From Streptomyces tirandamycinicus (lineage in GTDB: Bacteria > Actinomycetota > Actinomycetes > Streptomycetales > Streptomycetaceae): a stretch of DNA of 64,000 nt. This document shows, piece by piece, positions 34,718-41,432 of the stretch. The stretch spans positions 3,226,501 through 3,290,500 of the forward strand of contig NZ_CP029188.1 of NCBI RefSeq assembly GCF_003097515.1, written 5' to 3'. A program made the translations under genes and the position numbers. The notes beneath the pieces are model-generated. The model was not told where the DNA came from. It did not search any database and saw only the letters and a list, made by a program, of their open reading frames with translations. The number at the start of each line of letters is the position of its first letter. The stretch's first letter is position 1.

Positions 34718-35233
34718 GTGTACTTCGCCGCACTGCTCGCGCGCACCGAAGACGGGTGGGTAGCGAGCGACACAGAGCTCGACGATGTGGAGTCCCTGTC
34801 GGATCTGGCCGACTTGGCCCGCGATGCCTCGGTGAACGAGGACACGGTGCTCGCCTTCATCGAGCAGGAAGACACATGGTTCGGCATCGTCCGGGTGGAC
34901 GGCGAGGACGATCCTCGTGTCTTCGTCTCGGACGCCGCCTCGGCAGCACGCTCCTCCTACGGGGCGATGCTCACGGACGAGCTGCTCGGCAAGGACGAGG
35001 AGGATGACGAGCTGGAATCGCTCGACCTCGACGGCACGGAGGACGGCGAACCGGAGAGCGAGGAGGAGCCGTCCGAGGACTCCGAGACGGTCCCGGCCGG
35101 GCCGCTCGGCGACTCGGATCTGCTCGCCGACCTCGGGATGTCCGCGAAGGAGCTCTGCGCGCTCAGCTCCGAGGCGCTGACCGAGATCGCCGACACCCTC
35201 GGCGCCTCCGAGATCCTGGAGGCCGTCCGCTAG
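34718..35233 (+). CDS. TadA-associated protein
   Basis: 171 residues; GTG 34718 with GGGAG eight bases upstream; TACTCT at 34693-34698 is a plausible -10. It begins YFAALLARTEDGWVASDTEL, has a globular first half and a very acidic linker (ESEEEPSEDSE), then ends LLADLGMSAKELCALSSEAL. This is the protein normally encoded immediately before tadA in actinobacteria. Its stop overlaps the tadA start by one base (TAGTG), so translation is probably coupled. Its role with TadA is not established. Confidence 0.9.
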   Translation: MYFAALLARTEDGWVASDTELDDVESLSDLADLARDASVNEDTVLAFIEQEDTWFGIVRVDGEDDPRVFVSDAASAARSSYGAMLTDELLGKDEEDDELESLDLDGTEDGEPESEEEPSEDSETVPAGPLGDSDLLADLGMSAKELCALSSEALTEIADTLGASEILEAVR

Positions 35234-35874
35234 TGACGGACCCCGTGCGGGCGCCGTGGGAGGCGCCGATGCGGCTCGCGCTCGAGGAGGCCGCACGCGC
35301 GCCGCTGACCGGGGACGTCCCGGTCGGCGCCGTCGTGCTGGCCGAGGACGGCGCGGTCCTGGCGACCGGCCACAACGAGCGCGAGCTCACCGGTGACCCC
35401 ACCGGTCACGCGGAGGTCCTCGCGCTCCGGCGGGCGGCCGCCGCGCTCGGCAGCTGGCGGCTGACCGGCTGCACCCTCGTCGTCACGCTGGAGCCGTGCA
35501 CGATGTGCGCGGGTGCGCTGGTGCTGTCCCGGGTGGACCGGGTGGTCTACGGCGCCCGCGACGAGAAGGCGGGCGCGGCGGGCTCGCTCTGGGACGTGGT
35601 GCGGGACCGGCGCCTCAACCACCGCCCGGAGGTGATTCACGGAGTGCTGGAGGCCGAGTGCGCGCGGCAGCTCACGGCGTTCTTCCGGGGCGCGCGCGGG
35701 GGTGCCGCGGAGACCACCGGCCCGCAGACGCCAGACCCGCAGGCGCCGGGCTCTCAGGCCCCCGGCCCGCGGACACCAGACCCGCAGACGCCGGGCTCTC
35801 AGGCCCCCGGTTCGGAGACCTCCGGCTCTCAGGCCTCCGGAGAGGGGCTGGGCAACGGCCTTCCGGGGCGCTGA
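35233..35874 (+). CDS. tadA: tRNA adenosine(34) deaminase with repeat tail
   Basis: Deaminates A34 to inosine in tRNA-Arg(ACG), a substrate that is also encoded in this window. GTG 35233 overlaps the preceding stop. Zinc and catalytic residues are clear: GHAEVLALR (His and catalytic Glu) and TLEPCTMCAGAL (two Cys). The enzyme core fills about 150 residues, as in relatives. The remaining ~60 residues are Pro/Gly/Ser/Gln repeats (PDPQAPGSQAPGP), encoded by tandem repeats at about 35720-35840. The tail is not part of the known fold and is probably disordered. Confidence 0.95.
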   Translation: MTDPVRAPWEAPMRLALEEAARAPLTGDVPVGAVVLAEDGAVLATGHNERELTGDPTGHAEVLALRRAAAALGSWRLTGCTLVVTLEPCTMCAGALVLSRVDRVVYGARDEKAGAAGSLWDVVRDRRLNHRPEVIHGVLEAECARQLTAFFRGARGGAAETTGPQTPDPQAPGSQAPGPRTPDPQTPGSQAPGSETSGSQASGEGLGNGLPGR

Positions 35875-35922
35875 CCGATACCGATTTCAGAGCACGGCAC
35901 ACCTTGGGCTAAGCTCTCTCCC

Positions 35923-36007
35923 GGTAGCGTGTCCGAGCGGCCGAAGGAGCTCGCCTCGAAAGCGAGTGTGGCGCAAGTCACCGAGGGTTCAAATCCCTCC
36001 GCTACCG
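35923..36007 (+). tRNA. tRNA-Ser(CGA)
   Basis: GGTAGCG pairs with CGCTACC, discriminator G at 36007; no encoded CCA. The anticodon stem-loop CTCGCCTCGAAAGCGAG gives anticodon CGA, with a long variable arm. It follows tadA by 48 bp. Confidence 0.95.
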
Positions 36008-36020
36008 CTCACAGACGAGA

Positions 36021-36043
36021 GGGCGGTCCCGATGGGGCCGCCC
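36021..36043 (+). terminator. Terminator hairpin of tRNA-Ser(CGA)
   Basis: GGGCGGTCCC and GGGGCCGCCC pair over 10 bp (one G-U) around a GAT loop, followed by TTTC. Confidence 0.75.
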
Positions 36044-36085
36044 TTTCGTGATCTTGCGTCTCGTTTCCGCCGCCCTCCGGCGGTC

Positions 36086-36622
36086 TCACGCGTCGCCCCG
36101 AGCCCCCCGCCGGCCGGCCAGGGTCTCCTCCTCGGCCCGATGGGCAGCGGCGACCGTCACGGCGGACACGGCGAGGAAGAAGGTCGCTCCGGCGTCGAAC
36201 CATCGCACACCCGACTTGAGTGCGGACTCGTACACGGCTCGGCTCACCGGCTCCCGGCCGCCGCGATGGGTGAGGTAGTAGCCCTCCGCGGTGCGCTCCG
36301 GCTGCCCGGCGGCCGGAGCTCCACCGATGGCGACGCACAGCACGACGACGGCGACGAGGGCTCCCGCCGCAGCCCGCAGCCACCGGGGGGTGAGCCACAG
36401 CGCGAGGAGGAAGTCCGGGCCCCGGGTGGGCAGGCCCACGCGGTGGCAGCGCAGCACCGCGCCCCAGAACAACGGGAACATCAGCCCGAACAGGGTGAAG
36501 GCGGCGGCCTCGGGCACCACCGGCCTTCCTGGCAGCAGGGTCAGCACCACCGCGGTCGCGGCCGGCCCCGCCAGGAACAGGGACACCCCCACATGGACCT
36601 TGTAGCCGGTCGGCACAGGCAC
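36086..36622 (-). CDS. Small integral membrane protein
   Basis: 178 residues from GTG 36622, with AGAGGGGGG directly upstream. About four hydrophobic segments: VSLFLAGPAATAVVLTLL, AAFTLFGLMFPLFWGAVL, AAAGALVAVVVLCVAI, and FFLAVSAVTVAAAHR near the C-terminus. Between helices three and four lies a polar loop (PERTAEGYYLTHRGGREPVS). No family is recognised. It converges on tRNA-Ser(CGA); a later GTG (36616) is an alternative start. Confidence 0.75.
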   Translation of the reverse strand: MPVPTGYKVHVGVSLFLAGPAATAVVLTLLPGRPVVPEAAAFTLFGLMFPLFWGAVLRCHRVGLPTRGPDFLLALWLTPRWLRAAAGALVAVVVLCVAIGGAPAAGQPERTAEGYYLTHRGGREPVSRAVYESALKSGVRWFDAGATFFLAVSAVTVAAAHRAEEETLAGRRGARGDA

Positions 36623-36867
36623 GCACCCCCCTCTCGCCGGATGCCAGAAGCCTGGCCCTTGGGGCGTCGCCGGAGGAGTGCCCCTCCCGGCAGACACCGG
36701 CGTCCGGGATTGCGAGGTTCCGGCAAGACCGCCGGCCCTGCCCCGCCACCGCTGGTGAGGGCGCCCCTCACGGCCGTACGGACGACCCCGGCAGAGGGGT
36801 CCTCCGCTTCTGATCGCTCGGTTAGACTCACGCGTCCGCGGAGGTACCGCAGGGGAGGCAGGGACTA

Positions 36868-37032
36868 GTGGTGCAAGCGAAGAAGATCGCTCTCTATGTG
36901 GTCGTCGTCTTCGTGCTGTACACGATCATCACCTCCCCGGACCGGGCGGCCGAACTCGTCGGGGTGGGCTTCGAGGGCATATCGAGCGCCGCGCAGGGCG
37001 TCGGGGAGTTCATGTCGGAGCTCGTCAACTAG
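36868..37032 (+). CDS. 54-residue membrane protein
   Basis: GTG 36868 (or the next GTG) with AGGGGAGGCAGGG upstream. A single hydrophobic helix KIALYVVVVFVLYTIIT is followed by a polar segment RAAELVGVGFEGISSAAQGV. A strong terminator closes the unit at 37176-37205. Proteins of this form are conserved just ahead of the sigF locus. Function unknown; too small for a domain call. Confidence 0.75.
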   Translation: MVQAKKIALYVVVVFVLYTIITSPDRAAELVGVGFEGISSAAQGVGEFMSELVN

Positions 37033-37175
37033 TTCCGGTGGTTCCGGGTACGGCACCGCCGATCCGGCGGCCTCCCCGTGCCCCACCCGGACGCCGCCGG
37101 TCGGCGGTGCGGGACGTCACCACCCGGGTGATCACCCCGCGCGGCCACCGAGCCGCCCCCTCCCTGAGGCCTTTC

Positions 37176-37205
37176 AGCCCCCACCGTAGAGGTGCGGGGC
37201 TTTTT
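37176..37205 (+). terminator. Rho-independent terminator
   Basis: AGCCCC...CACC and GGTG...GGGGCT form a stem with a short loop, followed by TTTTT. This is the best T-tailed terminator in the window. It insulates sigF from the upstream small gene. Confidence 0.85.
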
Positions 37206-37251
37206 CACTTATGCACCAACTTGCTCCCAACACGACGTTATGGGGTGCTTG

Positions 37252-37340
37252 AACACAGTGGACCTGTGTTGTGATGCTATGACCGCTTTTGATGGATGAG
37301 TTGACCCGGCGTTGACCCTTGGGGTTGACGCCGTTCGACC
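37252..37340. promoter_or_regulatory. sigF control region with inverted repeat and GTTGACC repeats
   Basis: AACACAG-TGGAC-CTGTGTT (37252-37270) has perfect 7-bp arms. Further on, GTTGACC occurs at 37300 and 37311, and GTTGACG at 37324, spaced 11 and 13 bp, i.e. on one helix face. Both lie within 110 bp of the sigF start. They are candidates for developmental regulator binding. Confidence 0.5.
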
Positions 37341-37354
37341 CGTGAAGGGGTGGC

Positions 37355-38188
37355 GTGACCGTGCCGGCCAGTACTGCGCCTCAAGTGCCGCCCCAGAACG
37401 AGAGCGAGGGCCGGACCAAGCAGAGCCGGGGCGCGGACACCAGGGCACTGACCCAGGTGCTCTTCGCCCAGATGAAGGACCTGGAACCGGGCACACCCGA
37501 GCACACCCGCGTCCGGGCCGCGCTGATCGAGGCCAACCTGCCGCTGGTCCGGTACGCGGCGGCACGTTTCCGCAGCCGCAACGAGCCGATGGAGGACGTG
37601 GTCCAGGTCGGCACGATCGGCCTCATCAACGCGATCGACCGCTTCGACCCCGAGCGGGGCGTGCAGTTCCCGACGTTCGCCATGCCGACCGTGGTCGGCG
37701 AGATCAAGCGGTACTTCCGCGACAACGTCCGGACCGTGCACGTGCCGCGTCGGCTGCACGAGCTGTGGGTGCAGGTCAACGGCGCGACGGAGGACCTGAC
37801 CACGGCGCACGGGCGGTCCCCCACGACGGCCGAGATCGCCGAGCGGCTCAAGATCTCCGAGGACGAGGTCCTCGCCTGCATCGAGGCGGGCCGGTCGTAC
37901 CACGCGACGTCACTGGAGGCCGCACAGGAGGGCGACGGCCTCCCCGGCCTGCTGGACCGGCTGGGCTACGAGGATCCCGCGCTCGCCGGGGTCGAGCACC
38001 GCGACCTCGTACGCCATCTCCTCGTACAACTGCCCGAGCGCGAACAGCGGATCCTGCTGCTGCGCTACTACAGCAATCTGACGCAGTCCCAGATCAGCGC
38101 CGAGCTCGGAGTCTCGCAGATGCATGTGTCAAGGCTCCTCGCCCGCAGCTTCGCACGACTGAGATCCGCAAACAGGATCGAGGCGTAA
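37355..38188 (+). CDS. sigF: RNA polymerase sigma factor SigF (SigB family)
   Basis: 277 residues. GTG 37355 has AAGGGG five bases upstream; GTG 37361 is an alternative. Region 2 is clear ([40 protein letters not shown]), region 3 spans the middle, and the region 4 helix-turn-helix reads [20 protein letters not shown]. It belongs to the stress/sporulation sigma-B group. In S. coelicolor, sigF lies next to sigN near tadA and upp, and SigF acts late in spore maturation; the same layout is seen here. No anti-sigma gene adjoins it. A palindrome and heptamer repeats upstream may control it. Confidence 0.92.
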   Translation: MTVPASTAPQVPPQNESEGRTKQSRGADTRALTQVLFAQMKDLEPGTPEHTRVRAALIEANLPLVRYAAARFRSRNEPMEDVVQVGTIGLINAIDRFDPERGVQFPTFAMPTVVGEIKRYFRDNVRTVHVPRRLHELWVQVNGATEDLTTAHGRSPTTAEIAERLKISEDEVLACIEAGRSYHATSLEAAQEGDGLPGLLDRLGYEDPALAGVEHRDLVRHLLVQLPEREQRILLLRYYSNLTQSQISAELGVSQMHVSRLLARSFARLRSANRIEA

Positions 38189-38422
38189 CCGAATCGGGTA
38201 GACCCCTTTCAGCCCATTTCGAGGGGGACGAATGCCGTATACCCCCTTTTTCCTGCGCTGATCTGACGCTCCGTTGTCGACATGTCACTACAGCGTGTTG
38301 CCGACATGTGACATTCTGCCGGAACCGCGTTTGCCGCGGCCCCGCCTCCGGTATTCAGGTGGAGGCTGCGTTCCTCCGATGGTCGCGGCCGACGCGACCG
38401 TCCGCGACCTCCAGGGGGTGGC

Positions 38423-39379
38423 ATGTCCGCAGAACAGGGCAGCTCGAAGGTGCTCACGCTCACGCAGAGCGCTCCCTCGACCGACGCGCTCCCGGCGCCC
38501 GAACCGATGCCCGCGCCCACGCCCGTGGACGTGTCCATGGACATGTCCGCGCCCGCGTCCATGGACGTGTCCATGGATCTGCCGGCCGAGGCCGCCGAGG
38601 CCACGGAAGCCACCGGGGCCCTCGACACCCGCACCCTGTCGCGCTCGCTCTTCCTGCGGCTGGCCGCCCTCGACGAGGACAGCCCCGAGCGTACGTATGT
38701 ACGCGACACGCTGATCGAGCTCAACCTGCCTCTGGTGCGCTACGCGGCGGCACGCTTCCGCAGCCGCAACGAGCCGATGGAGGACATCGTCCAGGTCGGC
38801 ACGATCGGCCTCATCAAGGCGATCGACCGCTTCGACTGCGAACGCGGCGTGGAGTTCCCGACGTTCGCCATGCCGACCGTGGTCGGCGAGATCAAGCGCT
38901 TCTTCCGGGACACCAGTTGGTCGGTGCGCGTTCCGCGCCGGCTCCAGGAGCTGCGGCTCGCGCTGACGAAGGCCAGCGACGACCTGGCCCAGAAGCTGGA
39001 CCGCTCCCCGACGGTGCCCGAACTCGCCGCGGTACTGGGCGTGTCGGAGGAGGACGTGGTCGACGGCCTCGCCGTGGGCAACGCGTACACGGCGTCCTCG
39101 CTGGACTCCCCGTCACCCGAGGACGACGGCGGCGAGGGCTCCCTCGCGGACCGCCTGGGCTACGAGGACGGCGCGCTGGAAGGCGTCGAGTACCGCGAGT
39201 CCCTGAAGCCGCTGCTGGCCAAACTCCCCCCGCGCGAACGCCAGATCATCATGCTGCGCTTCTTCGCCAACATGACGCAGTCGCAGATCGGCGAGGAGGT
39301 CGGCATCTCCCAGATGCACGTCTCCCGGCTGCTCACCCGGACGCTGGCGCAGCTGCGCGAGGGCCTGATCGCCGACTGA
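38423..39379 (+). CDS. sigN: RNA polymerase sigma factor SigN (SigB family)
   Basis: 318 residues; ATG 38423 with CAGGGGG upstream. An N-terminal extension of about 70 residues contains repeats of the type MDVSMDM. The core closely parallels Sig[37 protein letters not shown], and region 4 [20 protein letters not shown]. The paralogy and tandem position suggest an old duplication, as in S. coelicolor where sigN follows sigF. Two GACATGT repeats lie in the leader (38276-38312). It is transcribed in the same direction as sigF after a 234-bp gap, so probably from its own promoter. Confidence 0.9.
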   Translation: MSAEQGSSKVLTLTQSAPSTDALPAPEPMPAPTPVDVSMDMSAPASMDVSMDLPAEAAEATEATGALDTRTLSRSLFLRLAALDEDSPERTYVRDTLIELNLPLVRYAAARFRSRNEPMEDIVQVGTIGLIKAIDRFDCERGVEFPTFAMPTVVGEIKRFFRDTSWSVRVPRRLQELRLALTKASDDLAQKLDRSPTVPELAAVLGVSEEDVVDGLAVGNAYTASSLDSPSPEDDGGEGSLADRLGYEDGALEGVEYRESLKPLLAKLPPRERQIIMLRFFANMTQSQIGEEVGISQMHVSRLLTRTLAQLREGLIAD

Positions 39380-39491
39380 CGCGCCGCCCGTGGGGCGGCG
39401 CGCCCCCGCGGGCGTGCCGCCGGCCGCGCGGTCGACCACCGCTTCCCGTGGCGGGGTTCCGCTCCGCCCGGGCGTCGGACAGACTGTGCCG

Positions 39492-40292
39492 ATGCGACGG
39501 CGGCGACGGCCACGGCCACGGCGACGGGTCGGCTACGGGCTGGCGGGGGTCGCACTCTGCCTCGGCGGGGTGCTCTCGGCCTCCGGATCCGACGACCGGG
39601 GCGACGGGTACGCGGCGATAGGAGCCGGCGGGCACGGGCCGGAGGGCGCCGTGCCGCCGTCCGGGGACGTCGTGCTCGTGCCCCTCGACGACGACACATC
39701 CGATCGGCCGTCCGGTTCGGCGCCGCCTCCCGGCGGTCCGGCGGCCGGCAGGGCCGGCACCGGCCCGGGCACGCCGGGCGCGGGGACCGGGACGGAGAGC
39801 TCGGGGGTCCCCAACGCGCCCGGGATCCCTGGCGCGTTGAGGCCCGGAGGGGGAACGGGCGGCGGGCCGGAGCCGGGGCCGCCGGGAGGGGGGAGCGCAC
39901 CGCCCGGCACGAGCCGGCCGACGCCCCCCGCACCGGATCCGCCACCGGATCAGCCGCCGAAACCATCGCCGCAACCGGCGCCCGGCCCCGCCGTGCTGGT
40001 GGTCGCGGAGGTGAGGAGGTCACCCGCGGACGAGCGGTGGTGCGAGAACGTCACCGTGGAGTTCCGCAACGACGGTGGCACAGCGGTGCGTTCGGGCACC
40101 GTGGTGTTCGGCACGCACATCATCGGCGTGCTCGGCACCGACTGGGCGACGATCGATTCCACCCGGAAGCTCCCGTCGCCCATCGCCGCGGGTGCGGCGA
40201 GGACGACGGCCTACCGGGTGTGCGTGGACTCCTGGCGCGTGCCGCTGGGCATGCGCGTCGAGACGCGGGACGTGCGCGCGGAGCACCCGTAG
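39492..40292 (+). CDS. Membrane-anchored Pro/Gly-rich protein with C-terminal domain
   Basis: 266 residues from ATG 39492 (a GTG two codons earlier also fits). Arg-rich head RRRRRPRPRRRVGYG, one membrane helix (LAGVALCLGGVLSASG), about 120 residues of Gly/Pro/Thr linker, then a globular end: DERWCENVTVEFRNDGGTAV, TVVFGTHIIGVLGTDWATID, and AYRVCVDSWRVPLGMRVE, with two Cys that may form a disulfide. The domain looks like a beta sandwich. Function unknown. It follows sigN on the same strand, as in related genomes. Confidence 0.75.
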   Translation: MRRRRRPRPRRRVGYGLAGVALCLGGVLSASGSDDRGDGYAAIGAGGHGPEGAVPPSGDVVLVPLDDDTSDRPSGSAPPPGGPAAGRAGTGPGTPGAGTGTESSGVPNAPGIPGALRPGGGTGGGPEPGPPGGGSAPPGTSRPTPPAPDPPPDQPPKPSPQPAPGPAVLVVAEVRRSPADERWCENVTVEFRNDGGTAVRSGTVVFGTHIIGVLGTDWATIDSTRKLPSPIAAGAARTTAYRVCVDSWRVPLGMRVETRDVRAEHP

Positions 40293-40299
40293 CGGTAGC

Positions 40300-40500
40300 C
40301 GCCGCGCGGAGCACCCGTCCCGGCCGGACGCCGGACGGAGTACCCGTGACCGCAACCGCCGCGCGGAGCACCCGTCCCGGCCGGACCGCGCGCCCCCGTC
40401 CCGGCCGGACGCCGGACGGAGTACCCGTGACCGCAACCGCCGCGCGGAGCACCCGTCCCGGCCGGACCGCGCGCCCCCGTCCCGGCCGGACGGACCTCGC
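40300..40500. repeat. 81-bp tandem repeat, two units plus flanks
   Basis: The sequence beginning GACGCCGGACGGAGTACCC at 40327 recurs at 40408, and its start again at 40489, an exact 81-bp period. It fills the gap between two convergent genes. Confidence 0.85.
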
Positions 40501-40518
40501 GCGGCCGGTTCCGGAGGG

Positions 40519-40734
40519 TCAGCCGAGGGCGAGCCAGACGACCGTGCCGAGGATCGCGACGGCCGCCACGATCCCGACCATCAGCCCGACCCGGGGTCCG
40601 GCCGGCGCGGGCGCCGCGGCGCCGCGGCCTCCGTGCTGGGGGCCGCCCTCGTCGACGAAGGCGCGGAACATCTGCGTGCTGCCCGCGGGGTCGTGGCCCT
40701 CGGGGCCCTGGGGCGCTTGGGGGTTGTGTGCCAT
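40519..40734 (-). CDS. 71-residue tail-anchored membrane protein
   Basis: ATG 40734 has TAGGGT eight bases upstream on the minus strand, a near-leaderless promoter. The first 45 residues are polar and Pro/Gly-rich (AHNPQAPQGPEGHDPAGS). The C-terminal 22 residues form one helix (GLMVGIVAAVAILGTVVWLA), giving a tail-anchored topology. No family is recognised. Confidence 0.75.
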   Translation of the reverse strand: MAHNPQAPQGPEGHDPAGSTQMFRAFVDEGGPQHGGRGAAAPAPAGPRVGLMVGIVAAVAILGTVVWLALG

Positions 40735-40898
40735 GGGTCAGGACCCTAGCGAACCCGGGTGAGCCGCCCAAGTCCCGGTCGGCCGCACCCGCGACATGCC
40801 CGCACGATGTCCTACTTCCCCCGCCGGCGCGGCCGGATCATGACGTCGCGCACGCACAGCCTTGGAGGTTTCTTTACCCCGCACGCACCCGCTTTCGT

Positions 40899-40940
40899 TT
40901 GCCTGTAGCAACCAACTGCTTCTATGGTTGCCCTAAGCAA
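40899..40940. promoter_or_regulatory. Two MarR-type operators
   Basis: TTGCCTGTAGCAA (40899-40911) and TTGCCCTAAGCAA (40928-40940) are near-identical partial palindromes 29 bp apart. They end 20 bp before the MarR-family start codon. They suggest cooperative autoregulation of the marR-MFS unit. Confidence 0.7.
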
Positions 40941-40959
40941 CAAGACGGGGGGGGTGTGC

Positions 40960-41409
40960 ATGGCCGAACGGAGTCGGTACGAGGAGCTGGCCCGCCAGAT
41001 CAGCGCCATGGGTGCCGTGAGGAGGAGCATCGCGCGCCTGCTGCCCGCAGAGTGCCCGTCCGGTTCCGCCGCCGTGCTGGCGCTCCTGGACCGACACGGG
41101 GAGATGCGGATCAGCCGGCTCGCGGAGCTTCTGGCGGTCGACATGTCCGTCACCAGCCGTCATGTGGCGCACGTCGCCCGGTGCGGCTGGATAGAGCGCT
41201 CCCCCGACCCGGACGACGGACGCTCGCGCATCCTGCGGCTCACCCCCGCGGGGCTGGCCCAGCTCGACGAACTCCGCCGGCGCACGACCGACCTGTTCGC
41301 CCACCACCTCGAGGACTGGTCCGACGAAGACGTCGCACGGCTCAACGCGCTGCTGGCCCGCCTCCGCGCATCGGTCGGGGACTGCCGGACCTCCCGCACG
41401 CCCGCCTAG
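40960..41409 (+). CDS. MarR-family transcriptional regulator
   Basis: 149 residues; ATG 40960 after a run of eight G, with a GTG five bases upstream as an alternative. The winged helix-turn-helix reads MRISRLAELLAVDMSVTSRHV and the wing reads RSPDPDDGRSRILRLTPAG, with the typical D-x-R. It precedes an MFS exporter gene by 23 bp on the same strand, so it is very likely its repressor, released by a substrate of the pump. Twin operator-like palindromes lie in its promoter. Confidence 0.95.
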   Translation: MAERSRYEELARQISAMGAVRRSIARLLPAECPSGSAAVLALLDRHGEMRISRLAELLAVDMSVTSRHVAHVARCGWIERSPDPDDGRSRILRLTPAGLAQLDELRRRTTDLFAHHLEDWSDEDVARLNALLARLRASVGDCRTSRTPA

Positions 41410-41432
41410 GAGACAAGGAGACGACGACGTAC

